Shown here piece after piece: positions 10,328-20,712 of a stretch of DNA of 64,000 nt; the stretch's first letter is position 1, and each line of letters opens with the position of its first letter. Location: contig CACYTP010000004.1 in NCBI GenBank assembly GCA_902777385.1, positions 62,001-126,000 of the forward strand. The letters are read 5' to 3'. A program made the position numbers and the translations under genes. Origin of the DNA: an uncultured bacterium. GTDB lineage: Bacteria > Cyanobacteriota > Vampirovibrionia > Gastranaerophilales > Gastranaerophilaceae. The notes under the pieces are model-generated. The model was not told the origin of the DNA. It worked only from the letters and a program-made list of their open reading frames with translations, and made no database searches.

Positions 10328-11310
10328 TGACGACATTACTGGTTACCGGAGGTGCCGGATTTATCGGCAGTTGTTTTGTTAGACACGAATTAAAAAAACA
10401 TCCTGATTATAAAATAATAAATCTTGATGCTTTAACATATTGCGGAAATATTGAGAACTTAAAAGATATTGAAAATAATTCTAACTATACTTTTGTTCAC
10501 GGAAATATCTGTGACAGAAATCTTGTAAGAGAATTAGTAAGCCAAAGTGATTGTGTAATTAATTTTGCAGCTGAATCACATGTTGATAATTCTATCAAAC
10601 ATCCGGAAATTTTTATAGAGACCAATGTTCAAGGGACTCTTAATTTACTTCAAGCATCTAAAGAATTGGGTGTTGAAAGATATTTACAGGTATCAACAGA
10701 CGAAGTTTACGGAACATTGGGTAAAACAGGTTATTTCTACGAAACGACCCCGTTAGCCCCAAATAGTCCTTATTCCGCTTCAAAAGCGAGTGCAGATATG
10801 CTTGTGAGAGCATACCACGAAACCTACGGGTTACCAACATTAAATACAAGATGTTCTAATAATTACGGGCCATATCAATATCCGGAAAAGCTTATCCCGT
10901 TCTTTATTTCTCAATTATTAAAGGGTGAAAAGGTTCCTGTATATGGGGACGGATTGAATGTCAGAGATTGGTTATATGTTTATGACCATTGTGAAGCCAT
11001 TGATGTAGTTCTTCATAAAGGTAAAATAGGCGAAGTTTACAATATTGGCGGGCACAACGAAAAGACTAACATGGAAATAACTCATCTTATTCTTAATGCG
11101 ATGGGCAAAGATGAATCTTCTATCAAATATGTAGAAGACAGATTAGGTCATGACAGACGTTATGCAATCTCTAATGACAAGATAACATCAGAATTAGGAT
11201 GGGCACCTTCAATTACATTTGAAGAAGGTATTAAAATTACCATTGACTGGTACCTGAAAAATCAGGATTGGATTAAAAATATCGAAAATAAGAAAGCGAG
11301 TTTGGTTTAA
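10327..11310 (+). CDS. rfbB: dTDP-glucose 4,6-dehydratase
   Basis: An extended short-chain dehydrogenase. The N-terminal GGAGFIGS binds NAD+, the STDEVYG segment carries the catalytic Thr/Asp/Glu, and YSASKASAD holds the Tyr-x3-Lys pair. Length (327 residues) is normal. It makes dTDP-4-keto-6-deoxy-D-glucose from dTDP-glucose. Start and stop codons overlap its neighbours, showing translational coupling in the rhamnose operon. Confidence 0.97.
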   Translation: MTTLLVTGGAGFIGSCFVRHELKKHPDYKIINLDALTYCGNIENLKDIENNSNYTFVHGNICDRNLVRELVSQSDCVINFAAESHVDNSIKHPEIFIETNVQGTLNLLQASKELGVERYLQVSTDEVYGTLGKTGYFYETTPLAPNSPYSASKASADMLVRAYHETYGLPTLNTRCSNNYGPYQYPEKLIPFFISQLLKGEKVPVYGDGLNVRDWLYVYDHCEAIDVVLHKGKIGEVYNIGGHNEKTNMEITHLILNAMGKDESSIKYVEDRLGHDRRYAISNDKITSELGWAPSITFEEGIKITIDWYLKNQDWIKNIENKKASLV

Positions 11311-12131
11311 TGAAAAAAGTCCTTGTTACCGGTGCGAAAGGCATGTTAGGACAAGATTTATGTCCTATACTTGAAGATAACGGATACGAAGTCGTTGAAA
11401 CTGATGTTGATAGTTTAGACATAACAAATGAAAAAACAGTATCCGAAGTTCTCAGAAAAGAAAAACCTGATATTGTTGTTCATTGTGCAGCATACACAAA
11501 TGTAGATAAAGCTGAAGAAGATATAAAAACAGCAGAACTAATCAACAAAACAGGGACTGAAAATCTTGCAAAAATATGTTCTGAAATTGATGCCACACTT
11601 GTTTATATTTCTACAGACTATGTATTTGCAGGAAATGGTACCGAACCATACAAACCAGATGATAAAACTTCCCCATTAAACAACTACGGCTTAACTAAAT
11701 GGCAAGGAGAAGAAGCTGTAAGAAAGTACTGTAAAAAATATTTTATAACCAGAACAAGTTGGTTATATGGTATTCACGGGAAAAATTTTGTTGAAACAAT
11801 GTTGTCATTAGCAGACAAACCAGAATTAAAGGTTGTTGATGATCAGGTTGGCTGCCCGACTTGGACAGTTGAGTTGTCAAACGGAATAGTTAAGCTGTTG
11901 GCTACAGAACAGTACGGAACATATCATGTTTGTGGCAGCGATTACACAAGTTGGTATGGATTTGCAAAGGAAATATTTAAATTAGCAGAATTGAAAGTTA
12001 ATTTAAAGCCATGCACAACGGAGGAATTTCCAAGACCGGCAAAAAGGCCTGCATACAGTGTAATGGATAATAGTGGTATCTGCAGAAATTGGAAACTGGC
12101 ATTGAAAGATTATTTAAAACTTAGAATATAG
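11310..12131 (+). CDS. rfbD: dTDP-4-dehydrorhamnose reductase
   Basis: 273 residues with the N-terminal GAKGMLGQDL nucleotide-binding loop, the STDYVF segment and NNYGLTKWQGE carrying Tyr-x3-Lys. It performs the last step to dTDP-L-rhamnose. The ATG overlaps the rfbB stop codon by one base. Confidence 0.96.
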   Translation: MKKVLVTGAKGMLGQDLCPILEDNGYEVVETDVDSLDITNEKTVSEVLRKEKPDIVVHCAAYTNVDKAEEDIKTAELINKTGTENLAKICSEIDATLVYISTDYVFAGNGTEPYKPDDKTSPLNNYGLTKWQGEEAVRKYCKKYFITRTSWLYGIHGKNFVETMLSLADKPELKVVDDQVGCPTWTVELSNGIVKLLATEQYGTYHVCGSDYTSWYGFAKEIFKLAELKVNLKPCTTEEFPRPAKRPAYSVMDNSGICRNWKLALKDYLKLRI

Positions 12132-12146
12132 CATTAGGAGAAAAAT

Positions 12147-13016
12147 ATGAAAGGTATAGTATTAGCAGGTGGCAGCGGAACCAGATTATACCCAAGTACA
12201 ATAGGTATATCAAAACAATTATTACCAATTTATGATAAACCTATGATTTACTACCCTATTTCAGTACTTATGCTTGCCGGTATAAAAGAGATACTTATAA
12301 TATCCACTCCACAGGATTTACCTCATTTTAAGAAGCTGCTGGGTTCAGGAGAACAATTTGGAATAAAATTTTCATATAAAGAGCAGCCTAGTCCTGATGG
12401 TTTAGCACAGGCATTTATAATAGGAGAAGACTTTATAGGTAAAGATTCAGTTGCACTTATACTGGGGGACAATATATTTTACGGAACCGGTTTTAGCGGA
12501 ATGCTAAAATCAGCAGCTATGGCTGCAGAACAAGAAGGGAATGCTACCGTATTCGGATATCAGGTAAAAGACCCTGAGAGATTTGGAGTGGTAGAATTTG
12601 ATAAAAATCTGAAAGCTGTTTCTATTGAAGAAAAACCTAAAGAACCAAAATCAAACTACGCTGTTACAGGGTTATATTTCTATGATAATAAAGTAGTTGG
12701 ATATGCAAAAGGATTAAAACCTTCTGCAAGAGGAGAACTTGAAATAACTGATTTGAACAGAATTTACCTTGAAAAAAATAAATTGAATGTCAAATTATTG
12801 GGCAGAGGATTCGCATGGTTAGACACTGGGACACATAAATCTCTATTGCAGGCAAGCCAATATGTACAGACCATTGAAGAAAATCAGGGAATAAAAATAG
12901 CATGTTTGGAAGAAGTTGCGGCAAGAATAGGATTTAGAACAATAGAGGAAGTAAAAAAAGAAGCCTCTAAATATAAAAATAATGAGTATTACAGTTACAT
13001 TAAAAATTTGGTATAA
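12147..13016 (+). CDS. rfbA: Glucose-1-phosphate thymidylyltransferase
   Basis: The start [16 protein letters not shown] and the [16 protein letters not shown] segment are the nucleotide-binding signature of RmlA; EEKP and [10 protein letters not shown] are also present. At 289 residues it is full length. It makes dTDP-glucose, the entry to the pathway, although it is the last gene of rfbCBDA. A weak hairpin with a long loop follows at about 13016-13055. Confidence 0.97.
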   Translation: MKGIVLAGGSGTRLYPSTIGISKQLLPIYDKPMIYYPISVLMLAGIKEILIISTPQDLPHFKKLLGSGEQFGIKFSYKEQPSPDGLAQAFIIGEDFIGKDSVALILGDNIFYGTGFSGMLKSAAMAAEQEGNATVFGYQVKDPERFGVVEFDKNLKAVSIEEKPKEPKSNYAVTGLYFYDNKVVGYAKGLKPSARGELEITDLNRIYLEKNKLNVKLLGRGFAWLDTGTHKSLLQASQYVQTIEENQGIKIACLEEVAARIGFRTIEEVKKEASKYKNNEYYSYIKNLV

Positions 13017-13135
13017 AAATCACTGCATATAATTTCTCATAATGTGATTTTGCCATATAATACAACAAGAATTTTCCGTCTTATAATAAATATAGATTTT
13101 AATTTTATCATAACCGTAAGAATACAGAGGGAAAC

Positions 13136-13975
13136 ATGAGAAATATTACAAAAAAATTCATAATAATAGCTATTTTACTAAGTTTTTCTGCGGCTTATGC
13201 AAAAGATAACATTAAATTTGTGGCTCAAATAGGGCATGACTTTAGTGTTTATGAGCAGCCGCAAGAGGTACAGTTTAAGACCCAGAAAAAGATGGTAATA
13301 CTCAATGAAATAGAAATACCGCAAAGGTCAATCATAACCATGCAAACAATACAGGCTCAGGGAGAAAGACGCTGGCATAAAAGCGGATATATTTTATGCA
13401 AATTAAAAAGCTATAAAACAGAAACCGGGGATGAACCAATAGACATATCCGATAAAAACATATATATGATTGCACGCAAGTACGAACCAGTAAATAAAAA
13501 AGAAGTAGCCATTACAGGTACAGAAATTTTACTTGCACAGGCCGCATCGTTTTTTGCCCCGGGAGTAGATATTTTATACTTTTTTACCAAAGGAGCAATA
13601 CAGAGAAAGAAAGATCCTCATTGGTTTAAAGCCGGAGTTTCTAACGCTTATGAAAATTCTATATGCTGGTTCTGGTTAAAAGGAAAACCTATTGAAGTTC
13701 AACATGGAGATCTGGTAAAAATCAAAGACATAAAAGAAGAAAAAGTTTTCAAACTTAAGGACCAAATCGAAAAGCGAAATGCAAAACTTGCCATTAAACA
13801 GGGAAAAAAAGAGCTAAAAGCTGCAAAAAAATTAGCAAAAGCTGAAGAGAAAAGATTAAAGAAATACAAATATAATGAGCAAGAAGCTTATACAGTACTA
13901 ACTGAAGCTATCATTGATCAAACAATACCTACGGAGTACTTTTTCCCGGAAGAAAAAATTTTTGATGATATTTAA
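13136..13975 (+). CDS. Secreted hypothetical protein
   Basis: A signal peptide (residues 1-22, ending AAYA) precedes a 255-residue mature protein. It has a second hydrophobic stretch at about 125-145 (ILLAQAASFFAPGVDILYFF) and a Lys/Ala-rich helical region at about 205-240. No recognised domain. It has its own strong terminator and is not in an obvious operon. Confidence 0.7.
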   Translation: MRNITKKFIIIAILLSFSAAYAKDNIKFVAQIGHDFSVYEQPQEVQFKTQKKMVILNEIEIPQRSIITMQTIQAQGERRWHKSGYILCKLKSYKTETGDEPIDISDKNIYMIARKYEPVNKKEVAITGTEILLAQAASFFAPGVDILYFFTKGAIQRKKDPHWFKAGVSNAYENSICWFWLKGKPIEVQHGDLVKIKDIKEEKVFKLKDQIEKRNAKLAIKQGKKELKAAKKLAKAEEKRLKKYKYNEQEAYTVLTEAIIDQTIPTEYFFPEEKIFDDI

Positions 13976-14012
13976 AGATATAAGAAATAAAAACTCAAAA
14001 ATTACAGACTAA

Positions 14013-14041
14013 AAAAGGAGGATTATAAGAATCCTCCTTTT
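14013..14041. terminator. Strong bidirectional terminator
   Basis: A 12-bp perfect stem with the core GGAGGATT/AATCCTCC, a 5-base loop and A/T tracts. It separates the secreted protein gene from the convergent lemA. Confidence 0.9.
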
Positions 14042-14061
14042 AAAATACATTTATGCTTATA

Positions 14062-14664
14062 TCATTTTGTAAAAAACTGATTTGCATCAACTCTCTGACG
14101 TTCCTGCTCATTAGCTTCAATAAACGGAGCAGCCTTTATATTACATAAAACAGCAACAAACGAACTTGGGAATATTTCAACTGCATTGTTCAAATCTTTA
14201 ACAGCAGCGTTGTAAAATCTTCTTGCCGCAGCAATCATAGATTCCATTTCGTTATATGACTGCATAGCCTGAATCATTGTCTGATCAGATTTTAATTGAG
14301 GATAATTTTCAACCGATACCATCAACTTGCCCATCATGCCGGAAATTTTCTGATCCAAATCGAATTTTTGCTGTGCATTATCTAAATCAGATGACAATTT
14401 TGTAGCCTGAGTTCTCAGTTCAGTAATATTAGTCATCAATTCTCTTTCATGCTCCATGAATTTATTTGCAATAGTTAAAATATTTGGAATTAAATCATAA
14501 CGCTGCTTTAGATGTGTATCAATTGAAGCAAAAGCCTCTTTTACATTATTTTTCTTTTTAACAAGACTTACATACAGAAAATAAAAAATTAAAAGCAATG
14601 CAAGCACAATAATTATAGGAAATAACCATTGTTGCGGAATAAAAGTAATAAATTGTTTTTCCAT
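14062..14664 (-). CDS. lemA: LemA family protein
   Basis: About 200 residues: one N-terminal transmembrane segment (about 12-32), then the LemA helical domain with NNVKEAFASIDTHLKQRYDLIPNL-like text, ENYPQLKSD and ARRFYNAAVKDLNN. The start at 14664 has AGAGG five bases upstream; a longer frame reaching 14883 would run antisense through the next gene and is rejected. LemA proteins are membrane-anchored with outward helical domains. Two DUF3137-like proteins, frequent LemA neighbours, lie about 4 kb away. Confidence 0.92.
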   Translation of the reverse strand: MEKQFITFIPQQWLFPIIIVLALLLIFYFLYVSLVKKKNNVKEAFASIDTHLKQRYDLIPNILTIANKFMEHERELMTNITELRTQATKLSSDLDNAQQKFDLDQKISGMMGKLMVSVENYPQLKSDQTMIQAMQSYNEMESMIAAARRFYNAAVKDLNNAVEIFPSSFVAVLCNIKAAPFIEANEQERQRVDANQFFTK

Positions 14665-14806
14665 AAAAACCTCTTTCTTTTTAGTAAAAGTACAATAAGC
14701 AATATATATCATAATATTTTTTTTGGGAACAATCAAATGTATGAATTTATATCTTTGACAGCTTAAATAAACCATGATAGTATTCAAATAAAAAGGGGTA
14801 TTCCAA

Positions 14807-15226
14807 ATGAAAAAACATTTAATTTTAACCGTAGCTGTTATTGCTCTATCTTTTTTAAATTCAACTCCGGCAAATGCTGACAATAATAGTAATACATTGT
14901 CTGCTACCGAAGTTACTGTTCCTGCAACGGAATCAGTAAAAACTTTTGCCAGACCTACAGATCCTCGGTTTCAGTACAGTTTACCTCAGAGAAAAAAATC
15001 TTACTTTAAAAAATCAAATAATGGGGATGATACTGATGAAATTACATTAGATGAAAATGTCAAGCCTGCAAAGAAGATTATAAAAGTAATGAGTGCAGAA
15101 CAAACAGAATCATCAGCAAAGAATGTAGACAGATCAAATATTCCGATGAATTATGACTCATTCCCGAAATATTATGATGCAAATGATATGTCTACTCAGC
15201 AATTTATGCCAATGATGAGTTTCTAA
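14807..15226 (+). CDS. Small secreted hypothetical protein
   Basis: 139 residues with a signal peptide (residues 1-24, ending ANA) and a mature part rich in Ser, Thr, Asn and Lys that looks disordered. GGGG lies nine bases before the ATG. Function not recognised. Confidence 0.7.
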   Translation: MKKHLILTVAVIALSFLNSTPANADNNSNTLSATEVTVPATESVKTFARPTDPRFQYSLPQRKKSYFKKSNNGDDTDEITLDENVKPAKKIIKVMSAEQTESSAKNVDRSNIPMNYDSFPKYYDANDMSTQQFMPMMSF

Positions 15227-15340
15227 AACTTTAAGTTTTGTAAAATATTTTAATGACATAAATTATATAATAGCAATTATTAAATTCTGCCGTTTTTTAC
15301 ATGAATATAATCGTGTGTAATAAAGAAAGGTTAGAATATT

Positions 15341-16333
15341 ATGGCTTCAATTCCAGCATTTGGCACAAGTTTACTTACAAATCCGCCTGTTAATAAGCCG
15401 GCATCAGTAAGTGTAGAAGAAATATTACAATCCACTCCGTCTCCGGCACCTGTATATGAGCAGCCAGAAGACTCGTTTGAACGTTCTGACGTTCAACCTA
15501 GAAAAAGCGGAGGTTCTTGGATTCCATGGGCAACAACTGCAGTAGGTGCTGCCGGATTATTTCTTGCAGGAAGACATGGCTGGTTTGGCAAAACTATAAA
15601 AACATGGTTTGGCGGTCGTCCATCATTAAAGAAAGCTCACAATAAAATAGCCGAACAAATGAAAGAATATTTATCCAGATTCGGAGAAGTAGAAAAGGCT
15701 GCTGTTTCAAAGAACAGCGAAGGTAAACATATCCTGAATGTTACAATGAAAGACGGCACTGTTCAGACATTTAAGTTTAAAGATAATAATACAACAATTC
15801 ATTTGACCGGTAAAAATCCTGATGGAGTAGAAGAAGCAATTGTATTTGGCAGAGAAGATGTTGCACCTCAATTCCGAACAATGTTTGTAAAAGACAGCAA
15901 CGGAAAAACTAAAGCATTTGCAAGTTTCAAAGGCGGCGATATTCTAAATAAAGAATTCGATGAAGGTGCAGGAATTTATAAAACATCAACAAATAAAAAT
16001 AAACGCCGTTTCTTCTTCGGTCTAATCGGTCCTAAAAAGAACGTTGTAACAACAAAGACGTACAACAATCCTGATACCGGTAAACCAAGTGTAGAAAAGG
16101 TTAAAAGTTACTTCTGGAAAGGTGCAAAATCCAAAGTCAAGGTAACAAACGAAAACGGTACAAAAATATTCAGCTACGATGAAAACGGGAATGTATCAAG
16201 AGTAAAAATCAAGCCTAAAAAAGGGAAAGCATACTATGAACATTACAATTACACAGTGGACTCAGAAGGTAATAAAGTACTGGCATCAGTAGTTGCAACA
16301 TCAGACAAAAAGGGGTTAAAACCATTATCATAA
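15341..16333 (+). CDS. Hypothetical protein with one membrane segment
   Basis: 330 residues. A Pro/Ser-rich N-terminal 60 residues is followed by one hydrophobic span (about 62-82, IPWATTAVGAAGLFLAG). Then comes a region with repeated beta-type segments of the sort KVTNENGTKIFSYDENGNV, suggesting a beta-rich repeat fold. A good ribosome site (AAAGG) precedes the ATG and a strong terminator follows. Function unknown. Confidence 0.7.
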   Translation: MASIPAFGTSLLTNPPVNKPASVSVEEILQSTPSPAPVYEQPEDSFERSDVQPRKSGGSWIPWATTAVGAAGLFLAGRHGWFGKTIKTWFGGRPSLKKAHNKIAEQMKEYLSRFGEVEKAAVSKNSEGKHILNVTMKDGTVQTFKFKDNNTTIHLTGKNPDGVEEAIVFGREDVAPQFRTMFVKDSNGKTKAFASFKGGDILNKEFDEGAGIYKTSTNKNKRRFFFGLIGPKKNVVTTKTYNNPDTGKPSVEKVKSYFWKGAKSKVKVTNENGTKIFSYDENGNVSRVKIKPKKGKAYYEHYNYTVDSEGNKVLASVVATSDKKGLKPLS

Positions 16334-16344
16334 AATTTAAGCTT

Positions 16345-16380
16345 AAAAGAGTCGGAAGCTGAAAACTTCCGGCTCTTTTT
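16345..16380 (+). terminator. Intrinsic terminator
   Basis: A stem of about 14 bp (AAAAGAGTCGGAAG with CTTCCGGCTCTTTT, one G-T pair) followed by a T tract, just after the hypothetical gene ending at 16333. Confidence 0.85.
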
Positions 16381-16482
16381 TATTGCTTTACTTAATTTCA
16401 TAAAACCGTAAAAAACTGTTTACTTTTATATGTTTTTGATACAATATTAACAGACATTTAGGTATTATAAGGAAGAGAAAAT

Positions 16483-18261
16483 ATGATAAGAACAAAAATG
16501 AAATCTCACAACTGTGGAGAGCTTAATCTCAACAATGTTGGAGAAGAAGTAACACTGTCAGGTTGGGCTTCAACAATTCGTGACCTTGGTGGTATTTTAT
16601 TTGTAGAATTAAGAGACAGAAGCGGATTTTTCCAAATAGTTACTAATCCTCAGATAAATCCTGAAGTTCATAAAGTAATGGAAAAAGTACGTTCAGAATA
16701 TGTAATAACAGTTAAGGGTAAAATCACAAGAAGACCTGAAGAAACATATAATGAAAAATATCCTACAGGACAGGTTGAAATGTATCCGGAAAGTATTGAA
16801 ATTCTTTCAACTGCAAAAGTTTTACCTTTTGTACTTGATGATGAGAATGTATCGGAAGACGTAAGACTTAAATACAGATATTTAGATATTAGACGTGAAA
16901 GTATGTTAAGCAAATTAAAATTACGTCACGATATTTGTCAGGCAGCGAGAGGCTATCTGAACGGTGAAGAATTTATGGAAGTAGAAACTCCTATTCTCAT
17001 TAAAACCACACCTGAAGGTGCAAGAGACTATTTGGTACCTTCTCGTGTTCAGGAAGGTAAGTTCTACGCTTTACCGCAATCTCCTCAAATATTCAAACAA
17101 TTGTTGATGGTTGGCGGCATTGAAAGATACTATCAAATTGCAAAATGTTTCAGAGATGAAGACTTGCGTGCAGACAGACAACCTGAATTCACCCAGATTG
17201 ATTTGGAGATGTCTTTTGTGGAACAGGACGATGTTATAAAAACAGTTGAAGGATTAATCAAAGCAACATTTAAAGCTGCCGGAGTAGACGTAAATCCTCC
17301 GTTCCCAAGAATAACTTGGCAGGAAGCAATGGACAAATACGGTTCTGATAAACCTGATACAAGATTTGGATTAGAATTATTCGATATCGGAGATATCATT
17401 CTCCAGTCAAATTTTGAAATAGTTAAGAAAACTCTTGAAAACGGTGGTATTGTCCGTGGTATCAGAATTCCTGGCGGTGCAAAATTCTCAAGAAAGGATA
17501 TTGATGATATTACAAAACTTGCTGTATCATTCGGAGCAAAGGCTTTGGCTAACATCATTTATAACGAAGACGGTACTGCAAAATCTCCTGTATTGAAATT
17601 TGTTACAGAGGAACAGGCAAAGGCTATACAGGAAAGAGCACACGCACAAGCAGGAGATATTATTTTCTTTGTTGCCGATAAACCGAAACTTGTTTATGAC
17701 ATTATGGGCAGATTGAGATTACACTTTGGTAAATCATTAAATCTTATTGATGAAAGCAAACATAATTTGTTGTGGGTAGTTGACTTCCCAATGTTTGAAT
17801 GGAGTGATGAAGAAAACAGATTTATGGCAATGCACCATCCGTTCACATCGCCTTGCATTGAGGATTTAGATAAACTTAAAGCCGGTGATTTGGGCAATGT
17901 AAAATCAATTGCGTATGATATCGTATACAATGGAACTGAATTGGGCGGTGGTTCTGTAAGAATTCACTCACCTGAAGTTCAATCAGAAATATTCAAGGCT
18001 CTTGGTTTAACACAGGAAGAAGCTGAAGAAAAATTCGGCTTTATGGTGAACGCATTACAATACGGAACACCTCCTCATGCCGGTCTTGCAATAGGTTTAG
18101 ACAGATTGGTTGCATTATTGGCAAGAACTGACTCAATCCGTGATGTTATTGCATTCCCTAAAAATTCGGGTGCTAAATGTCTTATGAGTGATGCTCCGGG
18201 CGAAGCCTCTTTACAACAGTTGAGAGAACTTCACTTAAAGAGTACAGCTCATACAAAATAA
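16483..18261 (+). CDS. aspS: Aspartyl-tRNA synthetase
   Basis: 592 residues, the bacterial AspRS length. An N-terminal OB anticodon-binding domain (GWASTIRDLGGILFVELRDR) is followed by the class II core: motif 2 in FRDEDLRADRQPEFTQIDLEMSF and motif 3 in GLAIGLDRLVALL. The roughly 130-residue GAD insertion between motifs 2 and 3 is present, as in bacterial enzymes. AAGGAAGAG precedes the start and a terminator follows. Whether it is discriminating or also charges tRNA-Asn cannot be read here. Confidence 0.97.
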   Translation: MIRTKMKSHNCGELNLNNVGEEVTLSGWASTIRDLGGILFVELRDRSGFFQIVTNPQINPEVHKVMEKVRSEYVITVKGKITRRPEETYNEKYPTGQVEMYPESIEILSTAKVLPFVLDDENVSEDVRLKYRYLDIRRESMLSKLKLRHDICQAARGYLNGEEFMEVETPILIKTTPEGARDYLVPSRVQEGKFYALPQSPQIFKQLLMVGGIERYYQIAKCFRDEDLRADRQPEFTQIDLEMSFVEQDDVIKTVEGLIKATFKAAGVDVNPPFPRITWQEAMDKYGSDKPDTRFGLELFDIGDIILQSNFEIVKKTLENGGIVRGIRIPGGAKFSRKDIDDITKLAVSFGAKALANIIYNEDGTAKSPVLKFVTEEQAKAIQERAHAQAGDIIFFVADKPKLVYDIMGRLRLHFGKSLNLIDESKHNLLWVVDFPMFEWSDEENRFMAMHHPFTSPCIEDLDKLKAGDLGNVKSIAYDIVYNGTELGGGSVRIHSPEVQSEIFKALGLTQEEAEEKFGFMVNALQYGTPPHAGLAIGLDRLVALLARTDSIRDVIAFPKNSGAKCLMSDAPGEASLQQLRELHLKSTAHTK

Positions 18262-18269
18262 TTTAATCT

Positions 18270-18294
18270 AAACCCCGATTTAATATCGGGGTTT
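18270..18294 (+). terminator. Terminator after aspS
   Basis: AAACCCCGAT pairs with ATCGGGGTTT around a short loop; the following T-rich sequence is modest. Confidence 0.8.
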
Positions 18295-18316
18295 GTTGTA
18301 TATAAATAGGAAAATA

Positions 18317-19429
18317 ATGACAGATAAAACATTTCAACAAATGAAATCCGAATACCGTGAGTTTTATTTTAAAGCAATAAAACCACTTCTGGGCTCGTAT
18401 AACAAAAATATCAGAGCTGTAAACTCAGCACTCGGTACAGCAATATTATTTTTACTTTCTGTTATACTGTTACCATTTTTCCCATCGATTATATGGATTG
18501 CTGTTGTGTTATGCTTAGGCTTTAGAACATATTATTTATTTAGCAAAAAAGATACTGTATATCTAAATGAAATGTCTTTAAAAACTCCTCTTATGTCTGA
18601 ATGTATGGGAATATTTCTTGATAATGTATATTGGACAACTAACTATCCCCGCAATACTGATTCAAATAAGGTAAATATATATTCTAAAATATGCAGCTGG
18701 TGGAAAAAATTACGGGAATTTAAATCGCAACACATAACAAAAAAGTTTTTTATAGCATTTTTTGATGACATTATTTATGGGAAATATAAAGATGTAGATA
18801 TAGCTATATACGAAACAATTGCAGATACAACAAGCGGTAAATTCATTCCATATCTGATTGTTTTTTGGATAATACTTTTAAATCTTATACATAATTTTTT
18901 TGAAAAATTTTTAGGTATTGATGCAAGTCTATGGCTGATTCTTGTATTTGCAATATGTATTATCTGCTGGTTTATTGATAATAAAATCTCAAAAAAATTC
19001 AGAGGATTAATTATTGAGTTCAACACAAATAAAAAAAATTCCGGACACACATTTTTTGTACCTAAATCCTACACCAAGAATATGGATTTCAATAAAAAGT
19101 TATACAAACCGGTAAAACTGGAATATTCAGCATTCACTAAAAATTATGATGTTTACTCGGATAATCAGGTTGTGGCACGATATATACTAACACCAAGCTT
19201 TATGGAAAGAATAGAACAACTGCAATTCGCATTCAAAGCAGAACATATAGGATGTTCTTTCAAAGATAACAAATTAACCTTATCAATACAAACAGGAAAA
19301 GATATGTTTGCTATGGGAAAAGAATATCGGGAATCAAATACAAAGATATTTGAAACTTTATATGATGAAATGATATCAGTGTTACAAATAGTAGATGAAT
19401 TAAAATTAAATGAGAACATAGGATTATAA
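18317..19429 (+). CDS. DUF3137-like membrane protein, first of tandem pair
   Basis: About 370 residues with two pairs of hydrophobic segments (about 40-75 and 175-220) separated by a cytosolic-type stretch, then a soluble C-terminal domain. Text such as FRGLIIEF, GHTFFVP, LEYSAFTKNYDVYSDNQVVARYILTPSFMERI fits DUF3137 proteins, often linked with LemA. The start is set at 18317 since an earlier TTG lies within the aspS terminator. It is paralogous to the next gene, which begins 2 bases after its stop. Confidence 0.65.
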   Translation: MTDKTFQQMKSEYREFYFKAIKPLLGSYNKNIRAVNSALGTAILFLLSVILLPFFPSIIWIAVVLCLGFRTYYLFSKKDTVYLNEMSLKTPLMSECMGIFLDNVYWTTNYPRNTDSNKVNIYSKICSWWKKLREFKSQHITKKFFIAFFDDIIYGKYKDVDIAIYETIADTTSGKFIPYLIVFWIILLNLIHNFFEKFLGIDASLWLILVFAICIICWFIDNKISKKFRGLIIEFNTNKKNSGHTFFVPKSYTKNMDFNKKLYKPVKLEYSAFTKNYDVYSDNQVVARYILTPSFMERIEQLQFAFKAEHIGCSFKDNKLTLSIQTGKDMFAMGKEYRESNTKIFETLYDEMISVLQIVDELKLNENIGL

Positions 19430-19431
19430 AT

Positions 19432-20613
19432 ATGGAAGATAAAACATTCGCACAAATGAAATCAGAAATGGCAGCACTGTGGAACGGACAAATCAAAGAC
19501 AGTCTGCCAAAATATAACATTGAAAGGAAAAAGAGCATACCTGTATTATTCTTTGCAATCACGGGCGGGATTGCCTTTATGCTTGTATTTATACTCGGAC
19601 CTTTTGGTGATATTAAAGGAATGCCGATTATTCTGTTTTTTTTGGTAGTATACAGTATTGTTGCAATTAAACTAAGCAGTTGGCTATCTAAAAAATTAAA
19701 TATCAATAATTCTGACATTGAAGCAGATGCCGAATTAAAACTTAAAAATAAATTTATGCTGCAATTTCTTCAAATTTTTCTAACAAGACCCACCTGGGCT
19801 AAAGGACAAGATACTGATAACAAAGAATTATTTGAATATATGAAAAATAAGAAGGGTGATAACATCCTAAACAGAATGGTTTATTCTCAGATAGATGATA
19901 TTGTCAGAGGATTTTACAAAGGTGTAGATATTAGAATTCTGGAAATTAAAGGAAATCCTATTAATTTAACAAGTATTATACAAATGATAATATGTACATT
20001 TTTATTCGTATGCTGCGGCGGAGGATGTCTTATCGGAATAATCTTTGTAATATTTACATTTGGAGCATGCTTTTTACATTTTACTTACGGACAAGTCGGG
20101 GATTATATTATTATTGGTATTGCAAGTTTCCTTGCAATATTAATAGGCATCAGTGTATTAATTCAGCTTATGGCTCAATTTAAAGGAATTGTAATTGAAA
20201 TAGACATGAATAAAAAAGTAACAGGACATACTTTCTTTATTGAAAAAGCAATAACCTCAAAAAATATTCCAATAAACATGAAAGGATTTCAATCTGTAAA
20301 ACTGGAGCATTCAACATTTGCACAAAATTACAATATTTATTCGACTAATCAGGTAGAAGCCAGATATATATTAACGCCATCATTTATGGAAAGAATTAAG
20401 GCTCTTGATTTTGCATTTAAAGCAAAATGCGTAAGAGGCTCTTTCCGAGGAAATCAATTAACGCTTGTAATTCACACAAATAAAGATTTATTTTCTATGG
20501 GAAGTCTGCTACGAAATTCAACAATAAAAGATTTTGAAATTCTCTACGATGAAATGATATCAGTGTTACAAATAGTAGATGAATTAAAATTAAACGAACA
20601 TACCGGGCTATAA
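19432..20613 (+). CDS. DUF3137-like membrane protein, second of tandem pair
   Basis: 393 residues with the same architecture as its upstream neighbour: paired hydrophobic segments near the N-terminus and mid-protein (including a Cys/Gly-rich one, CCGGGCLIG), then FKGIVIEIDMNKK, GHTFFIEK, LEHSTFAQNYNIYSTNQVEARYI. The C-termini of both proteins share the same final helix, and 47 bases are identical in the two genes, pointing to tandem duplication with later exchange. Confidence 0.65.
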   Translation: MEDKTFAQMKSEMAALWNGQIKDSLPKYNIERKKSIPVLFFAITGGIAFMLVFILGPFGDIKGMPIILFFLVVYSIVAIKLSSWLSKKLNINNSDIEADAELKLKNKFMLQFLQIFLTRPTWAKGQDTDNKELFEYMKNKKGDNILNRMVYSQIDDIVRGFYKGVDIRILEIKGNPINLTSIIQMIICTFLFVCCGGGCLIGIIFVIFTFGACFLHFTYGQVGDYIIIGIASFLAILIGISVLIQLMAQFKGIVIEIDMNKKVTGHTFFIEKAITSKNIPINMKGFQSVKLEHSTFAQNYNIYSTNQVEARYILTPSFMERIKALDFAFKAKCVRGSFRGNQLTLVIHTNKDLFSMGSLLRNSTIKDFEILYDEMISVLQIVDELKLNEHTGL

Positions 20614-20712
20614 AATGTTGTAAATATTTGTAAAACAAAACATCAAAAAACCGCAAAATTTTATTATTATATGGTTTATAATATAGGCATAAAAGTGTGA
20701 AAGGGATTCTTT

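Noticed and set aside
13016-13055. Terminator after rfbA
   Set aside because: Only 8 bp of stem with a loop of about 20 bases; too weak to list as a feature.
14664-14883. Longer lemA frame reaching 14883
   Set aside because: It runs antisense over a gene with a signal peptide and good ribosome site; the ATG at 14664 has its own AGAGG and starts just before the LemA membrane helix.
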